The notes under the pieces were generated by a model. It made no database searches. It was not told where the DNA came from and worked only from the letters and a program-made list of their open reading frames with translations. Both the position numbers and the translations under genes were made by a program. Source: Sacculina carcini (Eukaryota; Arthropoda; Thecostraca; Sacculinidae). From it: DNA of 64,000 nucleotides. Each line of letters starts with the position of its first letter. The first letter of the stretch is position 1. Shown piece by piece: positions 42,681 through 53,667 of this stretch. Location: assembly GCA_916048095.2 (NCBI GenBank), contig OU696572.1, positions 7,901,454 through 7,965,453 of the forward strand. The letters are read 5' to 3'.

Positions 42681-44540
42681 CAATAAAACCACACCATCCA
42701 TGCTTGGAGCTAATATGATGCATTCTTAATTGTGATTGGGCTTCAGTGAAATTTAATCGGTGTATATTCCTGTGTAATCACAAGTGCGCATAATAGCTGT
42801 CAAATTGGTAATATGTGCTTTAACTTTACACCGCCGTAACTTCCTTCAGATACACTTTGGAAAATTACAAATTATATCGTATTGTAGAAAATAAGATTTC
42901 TAGCACGATGGTATAATTTATTTTTATGTGTTACAAATAGTTACTGAGAAATAGTACAAAAAAGAATTAATTTTAGTCGCCCGGTGTTCAAGTGTAATTT
43001 TGGATGTATTTGAGAATTTTGCCAATTTTCCACGTTTTTTGTAACATTTGTGGGTATAAATTATAGCTTATCTTGTAGAACACAAAATTCTCTACACAGT
43101 AGTATATTCCTGTGTAATCGCAAGTGCGTAAATTGTGATTGGACTTGAGTGAAATTAAATCAGTGTATATTCATGTGTAATCGCAAGTACGCATAATAGC
43201 TGTCAAATTGGCAACATGACATTTTGACTTTACACCGCCGTAACTTCCTTCAGATACACCTTGGAAAATTAAGAATTATACCGTATTGTAGAAAACAACA
43301 TTTCTAGCACGATGGTGTAATTAACTTTAAGGTATGACAAACAGTTCCTGAGAAATGGGTAGAAAAATGAATAAATTTTAGTCACCCGGTGTTCAAGTGT
43401 AATTTTGGATGCATTTGAGAATTTTGCCAATTTTACACGTTTTTTGTATCATTTGTGGGTATAAATTATACCTTTTCTTGTAGAACACAAAATTCTCTAC
43501 ACAGTAGTATATTCCTGTGTAATCGCAAGTGCGCATAATAGCTGTCAAATTGGCAATATGTCCTTTTGACTTTACACCGCAGTAACTTTTTGCAGATACA
43601 CTTTGGAAAATAAAACATTATACCGTATTGTAGAAAACAAAATTTCCAGCACAATGGTATAATTTATTTTTATGTGTAACTAATAGTTACTGAGAAATAG
43701 TAGAAAAATGAATAAATTTTAGTCGCCCGGTGTTCAAGTGAAATTTTGGATGTATTTGAGAATTTTGCCAATTTTACGTTTTTGGTATCATTTGTGGGTA
43801 TAAATTAGAATATTTCTTGTAGAACACAAAATTCTCTACACAATACTATAATTTTTATAGCTGTAACTCTGCTGGTTTATGAGGAATAGATAGGGGAATA
43901 TTGACCAAAATATTCGCGTTTTTCAGTGCTAATTTTGGAATTTTTGACTTTGTCATTTTGACTTCACACCGCCGTAACATTTTTTTAATACACTTTGGAA
44001 AATTAAAAATTATACCGTGCTGTAGAAAACATAATTCCCAGCATGATGGTAATATTTATTTAGATGTGTCATAGTTAGTTGCTGAGAAATAGAGAAAAAA
44101 GTACAGAAAATCGGACGCGTCGAGCTTAAATATAATTTTGAATGTAGACTGAAATTTTGTCATTTTTACATATTTTATATTTAATTTTTGGATATGAATT
44201 ATAGCCTACCGAGTAGAACAGAATATTCTCTACACAGTGGTATAATTTGTTTGGCTGTACCATTTCTGGTTTATGAGGAGTAGATGGCGGAGCATTGACC
44301 ACAATTTTCGCATTTTTCAGGGTTTATTTTGTCTTTTCACCGCGATAACTTTTTTTGGTTTTATTTTTAAAATTTTAAATTTATCCTATCGTGTAGACAA
44401 GAAAATTTCCAACGTAATGGTATAAATTGTTGGCGGGTACACCAAGTGGTTACCGAGAAGCAGCTTGCTGAAAATGGACCAAGGAGGATTGGACAGACAA
44501 ACAGACAGACAGAGGATCTCTTATATATATATAGATATTT
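41810..44540. repeat. Degenerate tandem array, unit about 340-400 bases
   Basis: The block TGTGTAATCGCAAGTGCGCA..TGTCAAATTGG..ACACCGCCGTAACT..ACACTTTGGAAAATTA recurs. CACCGCCGTAACT-like cores lie at about 41887, 42831, 43237, 43577, 43969 and 44338. The array and an outlier at 41631 share an ending GGACCAAGGAGGRTKGGACA, then (CAGA)n, AGGATCTCT and TATATA. Copies decay toward the right. A (TA)n run sits at 41709-41768. No coding. Confidence 0.7.
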
Positions 44541-45395
44541 GTATTCATTGTTGGTTGTTTCTTATTTAATCATATTCATTGTTCTTGATTGTTATTTATT
44601 CCTTACTTATTAATATTTATTCTCATTAATTGATGGTTGTCATTTATTGAATCACATATTTATTGTTGATTGTTGTTATTTATTGAGGAACGTGGGCGGA
44701 GTGACATTATGGAGTGTTATCGGATGATGGTTTATTATTTATTGCTATTTATTTATTATTTTCTTTTCCAACTCTCATTCTAGAATTTTATATTTTCGAA
44801 CTCTCTTTCTCTCTGAATCTTTTGGGCGCTTCCGGTACATGGGGCCACCTTAGGGTCGTAATAGTGCTTGCACTCTTCCCATGCTACTGGATTTGCCTGT
44901 AAATAATCATAATAATAACAATGGATGCACTCTTCTTCAAATACATTGAGAAATATAAATCCTTGTCTCACTAACCAAACCAATTTTGCCAAAAGTGAAA
45001 ATCCATTTAGAAAAACTAAAAATAAGTTTGTTGTAACTTCTTTAATAGATGGTTTGAGAATGGTATGTGTTGTTTTCGAGCGTTTTTGGTCAAACGTTTG
45101 TCAAATACCAAATGCATAACTTGATATTACTGGATTTTTTCCGACATATATAATGTATAAATATAGAAATAGGCATAAATTATACACATATAAGACATGA
45201 ATTATACACATATAAGACGTGAATATAATAATTAATTTAGAGAGCGTCGTCACTTCTATTCTCACCGATGTTATCATTCGATCCACTGAATTCATCTCCA
45301 GCCCAAGAGAAATGATAAGTTCGGCTCTATACAATACAACCTGACAATAGTTGGGAGCCAGCGACCTGTGCAGATTGGTGGGATCAGCAACAAAC

Positions 45396-45531
45396 CATTT
45401 GTGTGGAGCGAACGTTATCGACCAGCGACAAGTTGCCGTCGTTGAAGCGACCCAGCTGCGTCTCGAAGTCCTTCAACTGATCGAGTGTCTCGTGACGCGC
45501 CTTGCTGTACTCCTCCGCCTCCATGTCTGAG
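45396..45531 (-). CDS. LZIC: LZIC homologue, exon 2
   Basis: 136 bases. Completes an Arg codon with exon 1, then SDMEAEEYSKARHETLDQLK and FNDGNLSLVDNVRSTQM, aligning with [20 protein letters not shown] and MSGNMTLVDELSGMQ of human LZIC. Acceptor CATGCACAG ends at 45532. This is the leucine-zipper/coiled-coil part. Confidence 0.88.
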
Positions 45532-45679
45532 CTGTGCATGAAAGGCGAATTCGCTCGGTGAATTTGCTTACGATAAAACAGCATTCAAACATAATCAGAG
45601 TCACATTGTGGGCACCGAATGCCTGAAATTAGTCAGGTGATGGTTAGTTCAATGCAGACAGGACGTGTGCTGACACTAT

Positions 45680-46521
45680 CAGTTCAGTTCAATTCAGTTC
45701 AGTGTATTTGTTATAGCGCCTGTCATACACGGGTGCGCAGCAGCTACACAATATAAACAAGCGGAGCTAAAACAGTTATTTACAGAGACAATAATAAAAT
45801 GAAGGAATAACACATGAATGAGTAAATATTACACAGTTCAAGTAATACCATGAACACAGATGAACACCTTGACACAATGAGATGAACACATTGAAGAGTG
45901 ATTGATGATTGATGAACACAATGATTGAGTAAATGAATGAGTGGGTTAAATTTACTATAAGTGACACAATACAATAAACAAAATTAGACTCGAAAGAAGA
46001 TAAACACAAGCATACATACATTCGCACCTACGCACACACATCAGAGAGAGAAAGACAAAAGGTGTCGAGGATTGAGTCACGGGATCAACGGAAATTTCGA
46101 AAAGATGTTTTCGTAGAGAAGAGGTAAAGGTCGATACGTGAGCGAGGATGTGATATGAGAAAGGAGCGAGTTATATAATCCAGCACCGTAGAACGAGAAC
46201 GATTTAGAAGACTAGACAGATTCATTGAGGGCGCGAGGACAGCATAGAGGAGCAGAATAACGGGAAGTGGGATTAGAAGAAAGAGAAAACAGATCAGAAA
46301 GATATAAAGGTTGATTGTGAGCATGTAAGAGTTTGAAGATGATGCAGCAGATTTTGAAGTGAATGTACGATTTAACAGGAAGTCAACGCAATTGAAAGAG
46401 AAAAGGAGAAGTATGGCGACAGAAAATAGGATGCAAAACAAAACGACAGGACTGATTTATGACGCGCTGAAGAATTTTTAAAGAAGAATTACGACAGCTG
46501 AAGTGGAGTGAGCTGCAGTAG
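45680..46521 (-). mobile_element. Old LINE (L2/CR1-like), 3' part
   Basis: On minus, 46510-46080 reads in pieces as a LINE C-terminus (VKSYIHFKICCIIFKLLHAH; SSKSFSFYGAGLYNSL; HVSTFTSSLRKHLF). A 3' UTR follows, with an end made of CTGAA-type units near 45680-45700. Its other part is at 50791-51190; a CR1-like LINE sits between. Decayed by several stops and frame changes. Confidence 0.6.
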
Positions 46522-47102
46522 CTGTATAGTGATAGTGTTTTCTGTATTTGTAGTCGTGGTCGGTTCCTGTTGAGGATTGCGTTCCGAGTGTTGTGAGTAC
46601 ATGTTCAACAAGGAGACGGTCATTGGAATCGAGTGCAATGGTGTTCGCCTGTTCGCCTCTTCAATTTTTGCTGCTTTTTCTGCTTATCGGTGTGGTAAAG
46701 GAGACAGACAGTGCATAGGAGGTGTTCATCAGTATTCATTGGTCATAATTGGTCATAATTGGTCATTTAAAATTGAATAATGAGTCAAAGAAGTATAAAT
46801 ACAAGAAACTTTAGAGGTGGGGTGGAACACAGCGAACGAGTGGCAGCGTATACACCCCGCCACCACATCCACAGTCGAGGAAGGACAACAAAGGATCTAA
46901 CAGTGCTACACCGTCGACAAACAGACCTACTAAGAGGAAAGATAGCAGTGGAGATACTGACACCAGTAAGACTGAGGAGAATCAGGTATGTAAAGGTGGG
47001 AGACGTGGTTGTATATATAATCCCGATGATGAGGAAGATGGTCAGTGCAACTGGATTGGATGTGATGGCTGTAATGAATGGTTTCACTGTGAGTGTGTAG
47101 AG

Positions 47103-47876
47103 ATGACTCTGGAGGTTCTGGATTATTTTGCTACACAGAAGAAACTATTCATCTGTAACCCGTGCTCAGATGAAGTACCAACTCTCTTTAAGGCAAAAGA
47201 TTTCCTCAAGGATCTGGGTAGCAAAATAGATGAGATGCGAAAAATGATGGGTACTTCAAGTACTAAGGTGGAGTTATTGGAGGAAAAAACGGACTACAAG
47301 TCAAACAAGGAATTCAGTGAGGCAGTGTGGAAGCAGATTAATGGGTTTAAAGCTGATCAAGAGGAAAAGGACTACAGGAAGACAAATATAATAATAAAAG
47401 GTCTGGAAAAAGCCATTGGAAATGGTCCAAGTGAAAGTAAAAACAAAGATGCTCAGAAAGTTAAAAAATTGGCGAAGGACATTGGTATTGATGATAATGT
47501 GGAGATTCGGACATTCATCAGGCTGAACCAACCAAACAGTCAGAGAGGTCAGACACAACAGCGTAGCCCAAGACTTCTCAAAGTGGTGTTGGGTAGCGAG
47601 GACATGAAGTGGAAGATTATCAGGAAGGGCAAAGAAGAAAAAGACAATGCTGGAGGAATATCTGCCAATATTCATATATTGCCAGATGGCACATTCAAGG
47701 AAAGGAAGGAGCAGGCAGAGTTAGCAAATGAACGAGACAACAGAAACAAGGAACTCAATGAATCTGGAATAAGTGGAAAAAAGTGGAGAACAGCCAGAGG
47801 AAGGCTGAGGTTAATAACAGTAGTGCAAAGCACACAGCCACAGGAACAAGCAGAAGGCCACGGCCGAATGGCATAG
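47103..47876 (+). pseudogene. LINE ORF1 C-terminal part
   Basis: Coiled-coil region rich in Lys and Glu (LGSKIDEMRKMMG; KVELLEEK), then DYRKTNIIIKGLEKA, resembling the RNA-binding fold of CR1/L1-type ORF1 proteins. It continues in frame from the PHD-like finger at about 46987-47160. Confidence 0.6.
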
Positions 47877-49412
47877 AACAGTTGAAGTGTATATATACAA
47901 ATGCTGACGGTATTAGTACCATACAGAAGAGTGAAGAGTTAGCTGTAATTGTAAATAAGGAAGAACCCCATATTATATTTATTACAGGAACTAAACTAAG
48001 GGTTCATGACCCATCTGCTCTTTGCTTTGATTGTAATTCTTACAATGTATTCAGAAAGGATAGACAAATAGGTATCGGTGGTGGTGTGGCGATTCTTGTG
48101 AGAAAAGACATAACGGCCACAGAACACATGGATGATGTATGGGCATGTAATGAAACTGTGTGTTATTTGGTAGAAACAGTACAGAATAAGATACTGCTGG
48201 CTTGCAGTTATAGACCACCAACCTCATCTCAAGAGTACAATGAGAGCATAAGGCAGACAATTCTATCTATGGGCAATTTAAATGTGCAACAAAGACTAAT
48301 CTGTGGTGACTATAACTTCGAGGAGATTAACTGGGAGATTTAATGTGTGGAAGGTGGGGAAGAGAGCGAACAAGCCAAATTTTTGGAAACTAGTAAAGAC
48401 GCATTCCGAGCAAGACGTTCACCCGAGCAAGAGGTTGTGATAACCCATCTCTACTTGAGATAGTCTTCACCAATGATGACATAGAAATAGACAACATGGA
48501 TAACAAAGCACCAATAGGAAAGAGTGACCACAGTGTGCTAACTTTTAATTTTTTGGTAGAAGGTATACCGAGTGTGGACCCACAAAATACTAAAAGGTGT
48601 TTCTATAAGGGTGATTACGTGAGAGCAAACATGTTCAGAAGCGTGCAATGGAAGCAAGAACTTAAGGACAAATCTACGGAAGACAAGTGGAGTGTCTTTC
48701 TTCATCACTATAGTAGGGTCTTAGAAGACTGTGTGCCATTCCAGAGAGAATTATCATTTAATGCAAAGACAAAGCCCAAATGGATGACAGCAAGATAAAT
48801 GAGGAAAATCAGAAAAAAGGAAGAAGTCTCGAAGCATTACAGACAGAGAACAACAGTAGCCAGATACAGGAACTATTGCAGAATAAGAAATAACGCTACT
48901 CGCGAAGTGAGAGAGGCAAAATACCGATTTGAGAAACAACTATCCATGGAGGTATGAAATAATCCCCGGTCCTTCTTTGCATATGCCCGTAGCAGAACCC
49001 GAGTGAAAGAAGAGGTACTCAAGCTCAGGAAACCAGACGGCTTGCTAACAACCAGTCCAACAGATACCTGTACAACCTTGAATGAAGAGTTCCAAAAAGT
49101 ATTTACACGAGAAAGTGTAACTGATATTCCAATTCCTGATAGTAGATTCTTAGGTGAAGAACTACGGACAGTAACTTTAATATCGAGGAAGTTAAAATGG
49201 CAATCAATAGTCTCAGGGATAACTCGGCCGCTGGACCGGATGGAGTTCATCCTAGGGTGCTCAAGGAGTGTGGTGACATCTTGGCACACCCTCTATGTGA
49301 TATTTTCAAGTCCTCTCTGTCCACGGGAGATGTACCAACAGACCAATGTCCACGGGAGATGTACCAAGGCCAATGTCTGTCCTATTTATAAGAAGGGGGC
49401 AAGACTAATTCC

Positions 49413-49895
49413 TTGAATTATCGGCCAGTAAGTCTGACATCAGTTCCTTGCAAAGTATTTGAAAAGCTCTCAAAGAAACGGATGATAGAACACCTAGAAA
49501 GCAATCAGCTGCTCAGGAGCTGGCAACATGGTTTTAGAGCTGGAAGGTCTTGTCTAACCCAATTATTGGAATACCTCAAGGAAGTTGAAAACGCCATAGA
49601 TGAAGATGATAGTGTAAACGTTGTGTACTTGGATTGCAGGAAGGCTTTTGATACAGTTCCACACAAGCGATTGTTGGTCAAGTTAGAAGCACTTGGAGTG
49701 GTGGGTGAGGTCTCAAGATGGGTACGTGGATTTTTGTGTGACCCAATGCAGAGGGTTAGTATGAGGAGCAACTACTCAGACTGGCTACGAGTATGGAGTG
49801 GAGTCCCACAGGGAAGTGTTTTGGGGCCGACTCTGTTCCTGGTCTACATCAATGACTTGTTGGATTCAACACAGTCAAGTGGGAAACTCTGCTGA
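49413..49895 (+). pseudogene. LINE ORF2, RT core segment
   Basis: NYRPVSLTSVPCKVFEKLSK, QHGFRAGRSCLTQLLEYLKE, YLDCRKAFDTVPHKRLLVKL and SGVPQGSVLGPTLFLVYIND are unmistakable RT boxes. A frame change just before the catalytic box moves the rest (ADDANIYR onward, to about 50355) to another frame. Confidence 0.75.
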
Positions 49896-50790
49896 TGATG
49901 CCAATATTTATCGGATAATAAAAAGTAATGATGATGCTGTAAGACTGCAAAACGACCTGCATAGACTGAAGGAGTGGACTCAGAACTGGCTGCTACAGTT
50001 TAATGCTGATAAATGTACGGTCATGCATATTGGTAAACGTAACCAGGGATATGAATACTATCTGGGGCAAAATGTTTTGGAGGAAACAAGAGAGGAAAAG
50101 GATCTTGGCGTTGTCATTACTGATGACCTGAAACCATCGAGAGAGGTAGCAAAGGCAGCAGCAAAAGCCAATTCAATGTTTGGTCCAATAAAGAAGAATA
50201 TGACATGTATGGGTTCAGAAATGCTACTCAAACTCTATAAATCACTGGTTAGGCCTCGTCTTGAATACTGTGTTCAGGCCTGGTCGCCGTATACACAGGG
50301 TGACATCAAGAAGCTTGAACAAGTGCAAAGGAGAGCAAACACATTTGTTCACTGACACTGACACACCTTACTTATGGAGAAAGGCTTCATCATTTGGGAC
50401 TCACTACCTTGGAAGAGAAAAGAACCAGAGGAGACATGATCAAAGCTTTCAAAATTGTGAAGGGATTTGTGAAGTTGTGATGTGAAGTTGGAGATGGAAA
50501 TTTGCTACAAGTAGCACCGAGAGATCAGTTCTTGGAAACAAGAGCACATAGTCTAAAGCTTGTTAAGCCGCGGCATAGAACAAGCAAAATAAATATGTTT
50601 TTTACATTGAGAGTTGAGAACAAGTGGAATAGTCTCACAGAGGAAGAAGTCAGCAGTACCAGTGTTAATGGATAAAAAAACAGTTATGACCAGTTTGAGA
50701 CTATAAGAGAAACACAGAGAAGAGGCACCATATATGAGCTATGACTCTTTTGCCTCTTTAATATCACTATGGTAAGCACTAAGGTAAGCA

Positions 50791-51190
50791 AGTAGTCGAG
50801 TCAGGAGAAAATGAGAGAACGAACAAGCTTAATTGCAGAGGGCTGTTCAAGGCATGGACGGATGGGATAAAGCGAGAGAAGAATCAAGCGACATGTGCGA
50901 GCAGTGGACAGGAGATAGGTTGACAAGGAAAGGAAGGCGTCAAAGATAACACTGTTTTAAGTACTGTTTATGTTAACAAGATTTTTAACTGTCACTGACA
51001 GAGACAAGACGAGGAAAGGAGGAGCAATACGAGGAGGTGGAAGAGCGATCAATTCAGATTTAGAAGTGTTCAAGAGGAGGCGACGAGTGAAGGTCCAGAT
51101 TGAGATAGCAGAAGTACGTCAGACAAGATAATCGGATGCGAGACAGGGCTCAATGAAATGAAAAGGAAGAGTTCAATGGAATATCATAAT
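50791..51190 (-). mobile_element. Old LINE (L2/CR1-like), RT part
   Basis: Continuation of the LINE at 45680-46521, to the right of the inserted CR1-like element. On minus it shows FTRRLLLNTSKSELI and then VIFDAFLSLS, the 'LKLN..KTELL' and 'LGVIFD' blocks that follow the RT catalytic site. Decayed; 5'-truncated near 51190. Confidence 0.6.
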
Positions 51191-51639
51191 ATTTAACCAT
51201 TTTTCCATACATATAAACGAGCAAACCCAAGTGCGTTACCCGTCAGGAGAAAAACATTGAGTGAATCGTCCACACGAAATGGAGGAAATTGACGGGTTCG
51301 ATCCGCCAGACGAATTCCGCAAAGATAAAGTTTTGCATTCATTCATTAACGTTGGCTAATATATAAGTATAGGCGTTTTGAGCGCGCACCTAATTATCGC
51401 TGGATTGAAAGGGAAGACCAAAATAGACAGATGCCAAACAAAGCATTCAAAAATACCGATTATTTCAAACAAACTAGCACGAAAAACACAATGAACATCG
51501 CGAAAAATAATCAACCATATATTAAAATACGAACACAGGCTCATTTCCTTCCCTCTTATTCTGAAGATGAATTTCGCGATATCATTTTGGATGTTGGCAT
51601 TTCATCCTCGATTATTCCGGTCTCAACTATCGCACGTAC

Positions 51640-51734
51640 CGAAATTCTTCAAGGTCTTTGAGTTGAACAATAAGCCTGTCAACTTGAGCTATGAGATTCA
51701 TTTTGAGCTTTCCAGTTTCATGACGACCACTCAT
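51640..51734 (-). CDS. LZIC: LZIC homologue, exon 1
   Basis: ATG at 51734. Reads MSGRHETGKLKMNL, then VDRLIVQLKDLEEF, matching [20 protein letters not shown] in human LZIC. Ends with two bases of an Arg codon before donor GTACGT. With the other exons the protein is 197 residues (human 190). The exon is too short to be obvious as an open frame; splice phase and alignment support it. A GTT/GTC-rich run (about 51799-51817) lies in the presumed 5' UTR. Confidence 0.85.
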
Positions 51735-51989
51735 ATTCAAATTAAATCACAGCAACGCAACAAGAGCGCCCAAAACTTGCACGAAAGAGCCGGTGTTGTT
51801 GTTGTTGTTGTTGTTAAGCACTTCGGCCGAATTCGACCATTTCGCGCATAAACTGTCTTATGTCAGCACTGTCATATGTCTAGTCAACGTCGTATTCAGG
51901 CAACGAGGCTTGGGCAAGGAACTGCCCAATGTAAAAAGGATGCGACATTAAAGAATGAAAATAAAATGTGGGAACGTTCCAAAACGATA

Positions 51990-53225
51990 TGATTTTAGAA
52001 CAATAGTTACAAGTCTCTCGGATGCAGAGAAAAAAAAAAATTATATTGCACTGTCCAGGCCGGATTCACGGAGAAACTCGAACATCAATCTGTATATCTC
52101 AGGGTTTTCTGAACCCAGAATTGTGCTGAGGTTCGGGACCAGTTGTTGGCTCGCTAAATACCGTAGAAGTGAGCGGCGCTGCCGCCTATAACTCACGCAA
52201 TGTATGAGGACATGCTCGACCGTGAGAGGGGAGCTGCATTCTATGCAAATTGGCGGAGGTAATCTATCAATCAGAAAACTATGCGTTAGTCTAGTGTGCC
52301 CAATTCTCAGCCGACCCAACATTCTCTCTTGTCTCGGGGAGATCGCTGCTGGCGCCGAGTGGGGACCCATCTGACCAATTACTCGTCCGAGGGCATATTA
52401 TGGTCTGAATTGGTTCCATCTTTCTCGGCAATGCATAAGCACTTTTTGGTCCACCAGCGAGTACACTAAGCTCTTACTGAACGGATACTGCTGTATTTGT
52501 ACCTCGTTCAGGGCCATCTTTGCCTCTCGATCAGCGCGCTCGTTTCCCGGAATGCCTTTGTGAGCTGGAATCCAGACAAATTGACATGATTTACCCACAC
52601 TTTTCAAATGATGGAAGCTGATTAAAATATGACGATGAATAAAATCCTGCGATGATATCTGTGAAATATGTTGTAGAGCGGACTGCGAATCCGAAAAAAT
52701 GATAGTGCTACTGAAATTGCACGATACTACCAACAACAGGGCGCGATAAATGGCGTACAATTCCGCGTGAAAACATGAAACATATGATGGCAGGCGGTAC
52801 TTGAACACTTGCTGAGGTAGCTGAGGCGCATTTGAGACTACTACAGCACATCCTGCCCTGTCACCCATCTTTGAGCCATCAGTATAAATGTGGGTACAGT
52901 GACTTTGCGTGCTTGTAAATTCGGTGCACCGCGACCGCACCTCCGCATCGGTGACGGACGCTACACTCATTGTTATGTAAGAGATATGCGGGAGATCCGT
53001 CATCCAGGGCGGTGTCGGTGTGAATGCGCGAATACACGATGGAATGGATACACCCAGTAGCCGGTGTAGAGCCGGTGTAGACCAAACTGCCTTTTATGCG
53101 CTGCAATCGTCAGCGATTCCTGAAATAATATTTTTCGAAAAACTAGATATTTATTCAAAGTATTAATATTGTAGTGTCGGAGCGATGGCGAGCGAATCTG
53201 AGATGTGGCTTGACTCACAAGTATA
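51990..53225 (-). mobile_element. LINE with C-terminal RNase H (I-superfamily), 3' part
   Basis: RNase H domain about 52885-52530: HIYTDGSKMGDRAGCAVVVS, FHAELYAIYRALLLV, FSDSQSALQHISQ and PAHKGIPGNERADREAKMAL give the D, E, D, D residues. Then the zinc-like end RLRIGHTRLTHSFLID, PICIECSSPLTVEHVLIHC. Part of the RT C-terminus is to the right (about 53225-53050). The RNase H and end segments are in different frames. 3' end near 52030 with a T-run on minus. 5'-truncated at the LTR of element F. Confidence 0.75.
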
Positions 53226-53552
53226 TGTAACACGCAGCTTGCAATGGATGAACTCGATTATATTTCAATACAACCGGTAACACTCACAAGAACACACCAA
53301 ACACTCCCACTCGCACAGCACACATATCTCGACTCCCCGTCACTTCATGATACAGTACGCGAAACCACATCAGGTGTCATCTTGCACGCACACACTCAAC
53401 AACTCTCATACTCATACACACACGCTCTGCATATCACTGACATCTCGCACCGACAGTGTAACACGAGCTGCATCAGCATTCCAGGACCCGTTGCAAAAGC
53501 ACTGCTTCAGTCTTGCACACACGCACATACATACATACACACATACATGCAT

Positions 53553-53632
<80 letters not shown>

Positions 53633-53667
53633 CATATAACAAGTTATAAACGAACAATACAACTACA
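53226..53667 (-). repeat. 3' LTR of element F (estimated limits)
   Basis: On minus it starts TGTAGTTGTATTG after the purine tract AAGGGGGGA and probably ends GTGTTACA at 53226. Contains a (TA)n run (53563-53631), likely grown after insertion. There is no second LTR for comparison, so the inner limit is by analogy with A. Confidence 0.5.

Larger units (their letters stand above)
36988..45395 (-). other. LZIC: LZIC intron 2, 8.4 kb of repeats
   Basis: Phase-0 intron (donor ATG|GTTTGT at 45395). Holds (TA)n at about 37019-37084, (CA)n at 37154-37210, LINE fragments, a SINE, GCCCGTCGTGCGG units and a degenerate tandem array. The 44540-45395 part is AT-rich and featureless. The 323-base intron 3 (36509-36831) has only CA-rich sequence. 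Confidence 0.75.
46522..50790 (+). mobile_element. CR1-like LINE, nearly full length, decayed
   Basis: About 4.27 kb flanked by direct repeats AGTAG (46517-46521, 50791-50795). ORF1 (about 46780-47876) has a PHD-type finger (CNWIGCDGCNEWFHCECVEM, CNPC) and a charged coiled coil, with one frame change before about 46870. ORF2 has endonuclease (about 47880-48343) and RT (about 48500-50350: NYRPVSLTSVPCKVFEKL, SGVPQGSVLGPTLF, ADDANIY). About five or six stops or frame changes. The tail repeats AAGCACTAAGGTAAGCA. Confidence 0.8.
45532..51639 (-). other. LZIC: LZIC intron 1, 6.1 kb
   Basis: Phase-2 intron, donor CG|GTACGT at 51639. Contains an old minus-strand LINE broken by a younger CR1-like LINE. 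The stretch 51190-51639 shows no feature. Confidence 0.75.

Noticed and set aside
40020-44540. CRISPR-like array
   Set aside because: Spacing is irregular, units are long and diverged, and the context is a host intron with no cas genes.
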